Assembly (NCBI RefSeq): GCF_000002235.5
Contig: NW_022145597.1
Location: 29,952,797 to 30,016,796 of the forward strand
DNA: 64,000 nt
From: Strongylocentrotus purpuratus
Taxonomy: Eukaryota; Echinodermata; Echinoidea; Camarodonta; Strongylocentrotidae
Direction of reading: 5' to 3'
Shown here: positions 26,951 through 37,048 of the stretch, piece by piece
Layout: each line of letters begins with the position of its first letter
Position numbering within the stretch: position 1 is the first letter of the stretch
Made by a program: the position numbers and the translations under genes
Notes under the pieces: model-generated
What the model was told of the DNA's origin: nothing
The model's input: the letters and a program-made list of their open reading frames with translations, nothing else
The model's database searches: none

Positions 26951-27527
26951 GGCTACGCTGACGACCGCCGGCTACGCTGACGACCGCCGGCTACGCTGAC
27001 GACCGCCGGCTACGCTGACGACCGCCGGCTACGCTGACGACCGCCGGCTACGCTGACGACCGCCAGCTAAAAAAAGACCCCCCCAAAAAAAACCCCCCCC
27101 AAAAAAAAAGACCCCCCCCCAAAAAAAAGACCCCCCCCAAAAAAAAGACCCCCCACAAAAAAAAGACCCCCCCCCCCCATAAAAAAGACCCCCCCCCCCA
27201 AGGGGCTCCATTACAGTTTTTTCCTACACTCAGCTGCTTCCCCTCACCAAGGTCCTTTTTCAAGTTTTTTTTTGAGGAATCCATTGACATATTGTGATTT
27301 GGAACCCTTTCCCATACATCAACAACACCAACAATAATTATTTTTATCACACCAAACTTTGAGTGAGATGAAAATGGGTTCTAACATCAGTTTTTCTTTT
27401 TCAAAGATTTACAAAAAAAAAATTAAAAAAAGCACTAGCTGGGAGTCGAACCCGATACCTTCCAATTGCCAGGCGTTTGCCTATCCACTAGACTAATGTG
27501 TCACAGTGGTAATTTTCATGTATTTTT
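26951..27527. repeat. Macrosatellite unit 14, left part (interrupted)
   Basis: Six minisatellite copies, tail, SINE-like body and head A (B-box at 27442). The unit stops within a T-run about 25 bases upstream of the 5' end of head A, where the inner array is inserted. It resumes at 38882. Confidence 0.9.
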
Positions 27528-27554
27528 AGGTGGTCTGTCGATGACAGATCACCT
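27528..27554 (+). other. 5' terminal palindrome of Helentron-like element
   Basis: AGGTGGTCTGTC is followed by GA and TGACAGATCACCT, an imperfect self-complementary sequence able to form a hairpin at the 5' end. The same palindrome occurs at 27621, 27714 and 33287, and in altered form at 56455. It is also the partner of the inverted copy next to each 3' end. Confidence 0.8.
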
Positions 27555-28775
27555 ATTGATTTCGTTAGAATTTTCTTTCTTTATTCTTTATTCTTTATTC
27601 TTTATTCTTTATTCTTTATTAGGTGGTCTGTCGATGACAGATCACCTATTGATTTCGTTAGAATTTTCTTTCTTTATTCTTTATTCTTTATTCTTTATTC
27701 TTTATTCTTTATTAGGTGGTCTGTCGATGACAGATCACCTATTGATTTCGTTAGAATTTTCTTTCTTTATTCTTTATTCTTTATTCTTTATTCTTTATTC
27801 TTTATTTATTTTTATTTCTTCCGTACACTTTTTTTGTGTATACGTTTACTCGAACTCGACCTGGTCAATTTCCTTCAAATTTCTGCTAGTCATCAGGCCC
27901 TATGATATGAAGTTCCCGAAACCTTTTTCAAGTTCATGGGGTCATCGTGACGTCATCCAGGCGCCATTTTGTAAAAATCAGGTCATTATCATATCTCGAT
28001 AACGAGTCTTCAAAAATAAACCATATTTGGTATACATCAACTTCAGGTCAAAGTTCAACTAAAAATGTCAACAAAATTTGCGCGCGCACCTCGACGCGCA
28101 CGTACGCGCGCATTAAAATTTTAAAATGCTCAAATTCGTTCCAAATTTTTTTTGCACACGTTTCAGGCAATTGTAAGCATTTTCAAGATTTTGCGCGAGA
28201 GCACTTTTTTGCGCGCGTTTCCGCGCGTAAGTGCGCGTACTGACATTTTACAACATGGAAACGCCAAATTTTCTCTATCATATCAACCACATTTTTCCAA
28301 GCATTTTGATACCTTGTTCACCTTTTTCTGACCAGTGATAACGCAATGAGCGTCCGTCAAAGTTTACAGCACACGCGGATCTGCATTATCCCTATCCACA
28401 TTACATGTGCAAAAACAAGCCTATACAAAATTCATTTTAACTCTTCAGAATGGATAGATACCCCCAATTTTTTTCATATTTAGATAGATCATGAGTCGGA
28501 GATATGATTTCATGTCTCATTTGACCCTCAATTAACTCATGACGTCATCATAATGGCCTCCGAACTTAAAATTTCAATTTGCATATTATGACGTTAGCAG
28601 ATTTTTGGAAAATTGATTGTATCTCTGTAAATGTTGATCAATTTTCTTTCAAATTTTGATATGTTTTAGCTGAGAATATTTTCTACGAATGTATTTCACA
28701 CGATATTTCATTTGAACAATGGCATCATGGCGTATTTTTGCGATTAAAGGAGGCATGTCAATTTTTCACATTTTG

Positions 28776-29420
28776 CGTGTATTCTCTATGGGACATGACT
28801 TTTTCTCAAAACTGGTTTCTACATTCTTGTCTTTCGCGAGCAATATCTCCGTCGTTTTATCTTCGTTTACGCTGAGCTTTGAGTATGTTGTAGCTGAGTC
28901 AATATGCTATCGTAAGTGTGCCCTTTAATTTTCGATCAGATGCCGGGATCATGCTCATATTTCACTTACAAAGTGGGATTTGATAATTCCATTTTCCGTT
29001 TACGTGTAATCTCTATGGGAAATATTTTGGTACATCGGTAACGCACTTGACTTCCGACCTCGAAGTCCCTGGTTCGAGTCCGGGCGTCTCCAACAATTTT
29101 TTTCTTCACTTTTTTTTTCTTTTTGACCTTTCACTGTACCTTTTCCTTTGCTTATTAAAACACGTAGAATCACAAATAATGTTATAAACAACCATGTTTA
29201 CTTTATTATTCCCCTATTATCACTTGATCCATTACTTTTTGAGTGTAGTCCCTATGGGAGATGACTTTTTCTCAAATCTGGATTCTACATTCCTGTCTTT
29301 TGCGAGCAATATCGCCGTTATTTCCGTTTGGTTTTTGTTGATTTTGGAGTATGTTGTAGCTGAGACTATATGCTATCTAAATGTTCCCTCATTTTTTTCA
29401 ATCAGATGTCATCATGGTCT
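28776..29420 (+). repeat. Internal duplication flanking the tRNA-like module (unit 1)
   Basis: A segment of about 180 bp (28776-28955) recurs diverged at 29242-29420. The two share GACTTTTTCTCAAA, CTACATTC, GAGCAATATC and GAGTATGTTGTAGCTGAG. A third start of the same repeat, GTGTAATCTCTATGGGAAAT, lies at 29004-29023 and runs directly into the tRNA-like module. The arrangement is present in all six units. Confidence 0.75.
29021..29092 (+). ncRNA. tRNA-like Pol III module in Helentron-like unit 1
   Basis: The A-box TGGTACATCGG (29028-29038) and B-box GGTTCGAGTCC (29071-29081) are spaced as in a tRNA. A clear T-arm and a 3' acceptor strand CGTCTCC are present. The 5' acceptor strand (AATATTT) does not pair with it. 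A T-run (about 29097-29103) can serve as Pol III terminator. Homologues lie at 30881-30952, 32665-32736, 34594-34665, 36429-36500 and 38267-38338. Units 2 and 6 share CCTCGAGG in the centre where the others have CCTCGAAG. I cannot assign an anticodon. Confidence 0.7.
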
Positions 29421-29421
29421 G

Positions 29422-29530
29422 TTGATGATCATCATCAACATCATCATGATGATCATCATCATCATCAACATCGTCATCACCATTACTATCAGGATCATCA
29501 TCATCATGATCATCATGATGATCATCATTG
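29422..29530 (+). repeat. ATC/GAT-rich microsatellite of the Helentron-like element
   Basis: Degenerate ATC repeats with interspersed GATGATC palindromes, present before the 3' end of all six units and shorter in units 2 and 6. They create false His/Asp-rich reading frames. A 3' microsatellite is common in HINE-type elements. Confidence 0.8.
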
Positions 29531-29598
29531 TTTACATGTCTATATAACTTCTCCCTTTCTCAATATAGTAAGTATTATAATCTATCATAAGACTTGAA

Positions 29599-29640
29599 GA
29601 CAGACCACCTTAATCGTCCTCGTGACGATTTAAATTCTAG
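29599..29640 (+). other. 3' terminus of Helentron-like unit 1: inverted repeat, hairpin and CTAG
   Basis: In order: GACAGACCACCT (29599-29610), the hairpin AATCGTCCTCGTGACGATT with a 7-bp stem and 5-base loop (29612-29630), then TAAATTCTAG. A hairpin about 10 bases before a CTRR end is the classic Helitron-superfamily 3' signal, which is needed to end rolling-circle transfer. Confidence 0.8.
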
Positions 29641-31448
29641 TAATTTAATTGGAATTGTACAAAAACTCGATTTTTTTTAATTTCTTCCGTACACTTTTTT
29701 GTGTACACGTTTACTCGAAATCGACTAGGTCAATTTCCTTCCCATTTCTGTCAGTCATCAGGCCCTATAATATCAAGTTCCCGAAACCTTTTTCAAGGTC
29801 ATGGGGTCATCGTGACGTCATCCAGGCGCCATTTTGTAAAAATCAGGTCATTATCATATCTCGATAACGAGTCATCAAAAATCAACCATATTTGGTATAC
29901 ATCAACTTCAGGTCAAAGGTCAACGAAAAATGTCAACAAATTTTGCGCGCGCACCTCGACGCGCGCGTACGCGCGCATCAAAATTTTAAAATGCTCCAAT
30001 TTGTCCCAAATTTAGTTTGCACACGTTTCAGGGCATTTTAAGCATTTCATAAAAATCGCGCAAAACACGCATTTTTTGCGTTTTTTCGTTCGTAGCGGCC
30101 AAACGAAAATAATTCCCCAACCCGAACTTTTGACAGGATATTCCTTAACTTTTTCCGAACAATTTGATACCATGTTTATCTTTTCATGACCATTATTGAC
30201 GGAATTAGCGTCCGTTTAAAATACACGTCCGTACGCGCGAGATCTTGTAATACATAGCATATATGGGCAAAAACATGCCTATACAAAATCCATTATAGCT
30301 CTTTAGGAAGTCCACAGAACCCCAAAATTGTTCTCATATTTGGATAGAATATGAGTTGGAGATATGATTTTAGGTCTCATTTGGCCATTATATATATCGT
30401 GACATCATCATAATGGCCTTGGAACTCAAAAAACGAATTTGCATATTATGACGTCATCATATATTTAGAAAATTGATTGTATCTCTGTAAATATTGATCA
30501 ATTTTCTTTCAAATTTTGATATGTTCTACCTGAGAATATTTTCTACAAATGCAGTTACAACGATATTTCATTTTGACAATGGTATCATGGCGTATTTTTG
30601 CGATTAAAGGAGGCATGTCAATTTTTCACACTTTGCGTGTATTCTCTATGGGACATGACTTTTTCTCAAAACTGGTTTCTACATTCTCGTCTTTCGCGAG
30701 CAATATCTCCGTCGTTTCATCTTTGTTTACGCTGAGCTTTGAGTATGTTGTAGCTGAGACAATAAGCTATCACAAGTGTGCCTTTTATTTTTCGATCAGA
30801 TGCCGGGATCATGCTCATATTTTACTTACAAAATGGGATTTGAGAATTCTATTTTCCGTTTACGTGTAATCTCTATAGGAAATGTTTTGGTATATCGGTA
30901 ACGCACTTGACTTCCGACCTCGAGGTCCCTGGTTCGAGTCCGGGCGTCTCCAACAATTTTTTTCTTCACTTTTTTTTCTTTTTGACCTTTCACTGTACCA
31001 TCTCCTTTGAATATTAAAACACGTAAAATCGCAAATAATGTAATAAACAACCATATTTACTTTATTATTACCCTATTATCACTTGATCCATTACTTTTTG
31101 CATGTAATCCTTATGGGAGATTACTTTTTCTCAAATCTGCATTCTACATTCTTGTCTTTTGCGAGCAATATCGCCGTTATTTCGGCTTGATTTTTGTTGA
31201 TTTTTGAGTATGTTGTAGCTGAGACTATATACTATCTAAATGTTCTCTCATTTTTTTCAGTCTGTCATCATGGTCTGTTAATGATAATCATCAACATCAT
31301 CATGATCATCATCATCATCATATTCGACATCACCATTACTATCAAGATCATCATCATCATGATCATCATGATGATCATCATTGTTTACATGTCTATATAA
31401 CTTGAAGGCAGACCACCTTATTCGTCCTCGTGACGAATTAAATTCTAG
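29641..31448 (+). mobile_element. Helentron-like unit 2 (divergent, shorter, no 5' terminus)
   Basis: 1808 bp. It starts with a unique AT-rich segment (29641-29675) instead of the AGGTGG end. Its body differs from units 1, 3, 4 and 5 by many substitutions and groups with unit 6. About 52 bp before the 3' inverted repeat is missing between two ACTT copies. The 3' hairpin (31420-31438) has the stem ATTCGTC/GACGAAT. Confidence 0.8.
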
Positions 31449-33284
31449 TTTATTTTTATTTCTTCCGTACACTTTTTTTGTGTATACGTTTACTCGAAAT
31501 CGACTTGGTCAAATTCCTTCAAATTTCTGATAGTCATTAGGCCCTATAATATCAAGTTCCCGAAACCTTTTTCAAGTTCATGGGGTCATCGTGACGTCAT
31601 CCAGGCGCCATTTTGTAAAAATCAAGTCATTATCATATCTCGATAACGAGTCTTCAAAAATAAACCATATTTGGTATACATCAACTTCAGGTCAAAGTTC
31701 AACTAAAAATGTCAACAAAATTTGCGCGCGCACCTCGACGCGCACGTACGCGCGCATTAAAATTTTAAAATGCTCAAATTCGTTCCAAATTTTTTTTGCA
31801 CACGTTTCAGGCAATTGTAAGCATTTTCAAGATTTTGCGCGAGAGCACTTTTTTGCGCGCGTTTCCGCGCGTAAGTGCGCGTACTGACATTTTACAACAT
31901 GGAAACGCCAAATTTTCTCTATCATATCAACCACATTTTTCCAAGCATTTTGATACCTTGTTCACCTTTTTCTGACCAGTGATAACGCAATGAGCGTCCG
32001 TCAAAGTTTACAGCACACGCGGATCTGCATTATCCCTATCCACATTACATGTGCAAAAACAAGCCTATACAAAATTCATTTTAACTCTTCAGAATGGATA
32101 GATACCCCCAATTTTTTTCATATTTAGATAGATCATGAGTCGGAGATATGATTTCATGTCTCATTTGACCCTCAATTAACTCATGACGTCATCATAATGG
32201 CCTCCGAACTTAAAATTTCAATTTGCATATTATGACGTTAGCAGATTTTTGGAAAATTGATTGTATCTCTGTAAATGTTGATCAATTTTCTTTCAAATTT
32301 TGATATGTTTTAGCTGAGAATATTTTCTACGAATGTATTTCACACGATATTTCATTTGAACAATGGCATCATGGCGTATTTTTGCGATTAAAGGAGGCAT
32401 GTCAATTTTTCACATTTTGCGTGTATTCTCTATGGGACATGACTTTTTCTCAAAACTGGTTTCTACATTCTTGTCTTTCGCGAGCAATATCTCCGTCGTT
32501 TTATCTTCGTTTACGCTGAGCTTTGAGTATGTTGTAGCTGAGTCAATATGCTATCGTAAGTGTGCCCTTTAATTTTCGATCAGATGCCGGGATCATGCTC
32601 ATATTTCACTTACAAAGTGGGATTTGATAATTCCATTTTCCGTTTACGTGTAATCTCTATGGGAAATATTTTGGTACATCGGTAACGCACTTGACTTCCG
32701 ACCTCGAAGTCCCTGGTTCGAGTCCGGGCGTCTCCAACAATTTTTTTCTTCACTTTTTTTTTCTTTTTGACCTTTCACTGTACCTTTTCCTTTGCTTATT
32801 AAAACACGTAGAATCACAAATAATGTTATAAACAACCATGTTTACTTTATTATTCCCCTATTATCACTTGATCCATTACTTTTTGAGTGTAGTCCCTATG
32901 GGAGATGACTTTTTCTCAAATCTGGATTCTACATTCCTGTCTTTTGCGAGCAATATCGCCGTTATTTCCGTTTGGTTTTTGTTGATTTTGGAGTATGTTG
33001 TAGCTGAGACTATATGCTATCTAAATGTTCCCTCATTTTTTTCAATCAGATGTCATCATGGTCTGTTGATGATCATCATCAACATCATCATGATGATCAT
33101 CATCATCATCAACATCGTCATCACCATTACTATCAGGATCATCATCATCATGATCATCATGATGATCATCATTGTTTACATGTCTATATAACTTCTCCCT
33201 TTCTCAATATAGTAAGTATTATAATCTATCATAAGACTTGAAGACAGACCACCTTAATCGTCCTCGTGACGATTTAAATTCTAG
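31449..33284 (+). mobile_element. Helentron-like unit 3 (no 5' terminus)
   Basis: 1836 bp. The preceding CTAG runs straight into TTTATTTTTATTTC, so the palindromic 5' module is absent. The body is nearly identical to units 1, 4 and 5. The tRNA-like module is at 32665-32736, and the unit ends in CTAG at 33281-33284. Confidence 0.8.
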
Positions 33285-35213
33285 TTAGGTGGTCTGTCGA
33301 TGACAGATCACCTATTGATTTCGTTAGAATTTTCTTTCTTTATTCTTTATTCTTTATTCTTTATTCTTTATTCTTTATTTATTTTTATTTCTTCCGTACA
33401 CTTTTTTTGTGTATACGTTTACTCGAAATCGACTTGGTCAAATTCCTTCAAATTTCTGATAGTCATTAGGCCCTATAATATCAAGTTCCCGAAACCTTTT
33501 TCAAGTTCATGGGGTCATCGTGACGTCATCCAGGCGCCATTTTGTAAAAATCAAGTCATTATCATATCTCGATAACGAGTCTTCAAAAATAAACCATATT
33601 TGGTATACATCAACTTCAGGTCAAAGTTCAACTAAAAATGTCAACAAAATTTGCGCGCGCACCTCGACGCGCACGTACGCGCGCATTAAAATTTTAAAAT
33701 GCTCAAATTCGTTCCAAATTTTTTTTGCACACGTTTCAGGCAATTGTAAGCATTTTCAAGATTTTGCGCGAGAGCACTTTTTTGCGCGCGTTTCCGCGCG
33801 TAAGTGCGCGTACTGACATTTTACAACATGGAAACGCCAAATTTTCTCTATCATATCAACCACATTTTTCCAAGCATTTTGATACCTTGTTCACCTTTTT
33901 CTGACCAGTGATAACGCAATGAGCGTCCGTCAAAGTTTACAGCACACGCGGATCTGCATTATCCCTATCCACATTACATGTGCAAAAACAAGCCTATACA
34001 AAATTCATTTTAACTCTTCAGAATGGATAGATACCCCCAATTTTTTTCATATTTAGATAGATCATGAGTCGGAGATATGATTTCATGTCTCATTTGACCC
34101 TCAATTAACTCATGACGTCATCATAATGGCCTCCGAACTTAAAATTTCAATTTGCATATTATGACGTTAGCAGATTTTTGGAAAATTGATTGTATCTCTG
34201 TAAATGTTGATCAATTTTCTTTCAAATTTTGATATGTTTTAGCTGAGAATATTTTCTACGAATGTATTTCACACGATATTTCATTTGAACAATGGCATCA
34301 TGGCGTATTTTTGCGATTAAAGGAGGCATGTCAATTTTTCACATTTTGCGTGTATTCTCTATGGGACATGACTTTTTCTCAAAACTGGTTTCTACATTCT
34401 TGTCTTTCGCGAGCAATATCTCCGTCGTTTTATCTTCGTTTACGCTGAGCTTTGAGTATGTTGTAGCTGAGTCAATATGCTATCGTAAGTGTGCCCTTTA
34501 ATTTTCGATCAGATGCCGGGATCATGCTCATATTTCACTTACAAAGTGGGATTTGATAATTCCATTTTCCGTTTACGTGTAATCTCTATGGGAAATATTT
34601 TGGTACATCGGTAACGCACTTGACTTCCGACCTCGAAGTCCCTGGTTCGAGTCCGGGCGTCTCCAACAATTTTTTTCTTCACTTTTTTTTTCTTTTTGAC
34701 CTTTCACTGTACCTTTTCCTTTGCTTATTAAAACACGTAGAATCACAAATAATGTTATAAACAACCATGTTTACTTTATTATTCCCCTATTATCACTTGA
34801 TCCATTACTTTTTGAGTGTAGTCCCTATGGGAGATGACTTTTTCTCAAATCTGGATTCTACATTCCTGTCTTTTGCGAGCAATATCGCCGTTATTTCCGT
34901 TTGGTTTTTGTTGATTTTGGAGTATGTTGTAGCTGAGACTATATGCTATCTAAATGTTCCCTCATTTTTTTCAATCAGATGTCATCATGGTCTGTTGATG
35001 ATCATCATCAACATCATCATGATGATCATCATCATCATCAACATCGTCATCACCATTACTATCAGGATCATCATCATCATGATCATCATGATGATCATCA
35101 TTGTTTACATGTCTATATAACTTCTCCCTTTCTCAATATAGTAAGTATTATAATCTATCATAAGACTTGAAGACAGACCACCTTAATCGTCCTCGTGACG
35201 ATTTAAATTCTAG
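33285..35213 (+). mobile_element. Helentron-like unit 4 (complete 5' and 3' ends)
   Basis: 1929 bp, the best complete monomer. After CTAGTT of unit 3 the 5' end AGGTGGTCTGTC starts at 33287, with one 5' module. Body and 3' end follow, with the tRNA-like module at 34594-34665 and CTAG at 35210-35213. Confidence 0.85.
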
Positions 35214-37048
35214 TTTATTTTTATTTCTTCCGTACACTTTTTTGTGTATACGTTTACTCGAACTCGACCTGGTCAATTTCCTTCAAATTTCTGCTAGTCA
35301 TCAGGCCCTATGATATGAAGTTCCCGAAACCTTTTTCAAGTTCATGGGGTCATCGTGACGTCATCCAGGCGCCATTTTGTAAAAATCAAGTCATTATCAT
35401 ATCTCGATAACGAGTCTTCAAAAATAAACCATATTTGGTATACATCAACTTCAGGTCAAAGTTCAACTAAAAATGTCAACAAAATTTGCGCGCGCACCTC
35501 GACGCGCACGTACGCGCGCATTAAAATTTTAAAATGCTCAAATTCGTTCCAAATTTTTTTTGCACACGTTTCAGGCAATTGTAAGCATTTTCAAGATTTT
35601 GCGCGAGAGCACTTTTTTGCGCGCGTTTCCGCGCGTAAGTGCGCGTACTGACATTTTACAACATGGAAACGCCAAATTTTCTCTATCATATCAACCACAT
35701 TTTTCCAAGCATTTTGATACCTTGTTCACCTTTTTCTGACCAGTGATAACGCAATGAGCGTCCGTCAAAGTTTACAGCACACGCGGATCTGCATTATCCC
35801 TATCCACATTACATGTGCAAAAACAAGCCTATACAAAATTCATTTTAACTCTTCAGAATGGATAGATACCCCCAATTTTTTTCATATTTAGATAGATCAT
35901 GAGTCGGAGATATGATTTCATGTCTCATTTGACCCTCAATTAACTCATGACGTCATCATAATGGCCTCCGAACTTAAAATTTCAATTTGCATATTATGAC
36001 GTTAGCAGATTTTTGGAAAATTGATTGTATCTCTGTAAATGTTGATCAATTTTCTTTCAAATTTTGATATGTTTTAGCTGAGAATATTTTCTACGAATGT
36101 ATTTCACACGATATTTCATTTGAACAATGGCATCATGGCGTATTTTTGCGATTAAAGGAGGCATGTCAATTTTTCACATTTTGCGTGTATTCTCTATGGG
36201 ACATGACTTTTTCTCAAAACTGGTTTCTACATTCTTGTCTTTCGCGAGCAATATCTCCGTCGTTTTATCTTCGTTTACGCTGAGCTTTGAGTATGTTGTA
36301 GCTGAGTCAATATGCTATCGTAAGTGTGCCCTTTAATTTTCGATCAGATGCCGGGATCATGCTCATATTTCACTTACAAAGTGGGATTTGATAATTCCAT
36401 TTTCCGTTTACGTGTAATCTCTATGGGAAATATTTTGGTACATCGGTAACGCACTTGACTTCCGACCTCGAAGTCCCTGGTTCGAGTCCGGGCGTCTCCA
36501 ACAATTTTTTTCTTCACTTTTTTTTTCTTTTTGACCTTTCACTGTACCTTTTCCTTTGCTTATTAAAACACGTAGAATCACAAATAATGTTATAAACAAC
36601 CATGTTTACTTTATTATTCCCCTATTATCACTTGATCCATTACTTTTTGAGTGTAGTCCCTATGGGAGATGACTTTTTCTCAAATCTGGATTCTACATTC
36701 CTGTCTTTTGCGAGCAATATCGCCGTTATTTCCGTTTGGTTTTTGTTGATTTTGGAGTATGTTGTAGCTGAGACTATATGCTATCTAAATGTTCCCTCAT
36801 TTTTTTCAATCAGATGTCATCATGGTCTGTTGATGATCATCATCAACATCATCATGATGATCATCATCATCATCAACATCGTCATCACCATTACTATCAG
36901 GATCATCATCATCATGATCATCATGATGATCATCATTGTTTACATGTCTATATAACTTCTCCCTTTCTCAATATAGTAAGTATTATAATCTATCATAAGA
37001 CTTGAAGACAGACCACCTTAATCGTCCTCGTGACGATTTAAATTCTAG
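35214..37048 (+). mobile_element. Helentron-like unit 5 (no 5' terminus)
   Basis: 1835 bp. The 5' module is absent. The first 100 bases match units 1 and 6 (CGAACTCGACC) rather than units 3 and 4 (CGAAATCGACTTG), while the rest matches units 1, 3 and 4, which suggests exchange between subtypes. tRNA-like module at 36429-36500. Confidence 0.8.

Larger units (their letters stand above)
1..27527. repeat. Macrosatellite array, left block (units 1-13 and start of unit 14)
   Basis: Head-to-tail units of 2023-2108 bp, all in one orientation. Each unit in plus-strand order has: 5-8 copies of GGCTACGCTGACGACCGCC; about seven A-run/C-run blocks of the form A(5-10)GAC(5-13); a SINE-like body and its minus-strand tRNA-like head (head A); about 230 bp of spacer; a second minus-strand tRNA-like head (head B); then about 1.2 kb of AT-rich sequence ending in a short sequence rich in GGCTAACGCTACC that leads into the next minisatellite. 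No reading frame is maintained across units, so I read this as non-coding. The block is cut by the window start, so the true array is longer. Seen directly: periodicity and unit anatomy. Inferred: spread by unequal exchange or replication slippage. Confidence 0.95.
27528..29640 (+). mobile_element. Helentron-like unit 1 (with triplicated 5' end)
   Basis: 2113 bp. The 5' terminal module of 93 bp (palindrome plus CTTTATT repeats) occurs three times, starting at 27528, 27621 and 27714, before the body begins near 27808. The 3' hairpin is at 29612-29630 and CTAG at 29637-29640. A tRNA-like module lies at 29021-29092. TGACGTCA palindromes lie at 27948-27955 and 28540-28547. A run of alternating C and G containing CGCGCGCAC lies near 28080-28110. 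Confidence 0.8.

Noticed and set aside
29021-29092. A functional tRNA gene
   Set aside because: The acceptor stem does not pair, the 5' strand is AATATTT against CGTCTCC, and no anticodon can be assigned with confidence.
29194-29597. Ile-rich and His/Asp-rich frames in the Helentron-like units
   Set aside because: They come from ATC/GAT microsatellite sequence read in different frames; the same region is open in several frames.
27528-29640. A cut-and-paste DNA transposon with 12-bp terminal inverted repeats
   Set aside because: The inverted copy at the 3' side is subterminal; the true end lies 30 bp further, after the hairpin, at CTAG. No target duplication of a fixed length is seen.
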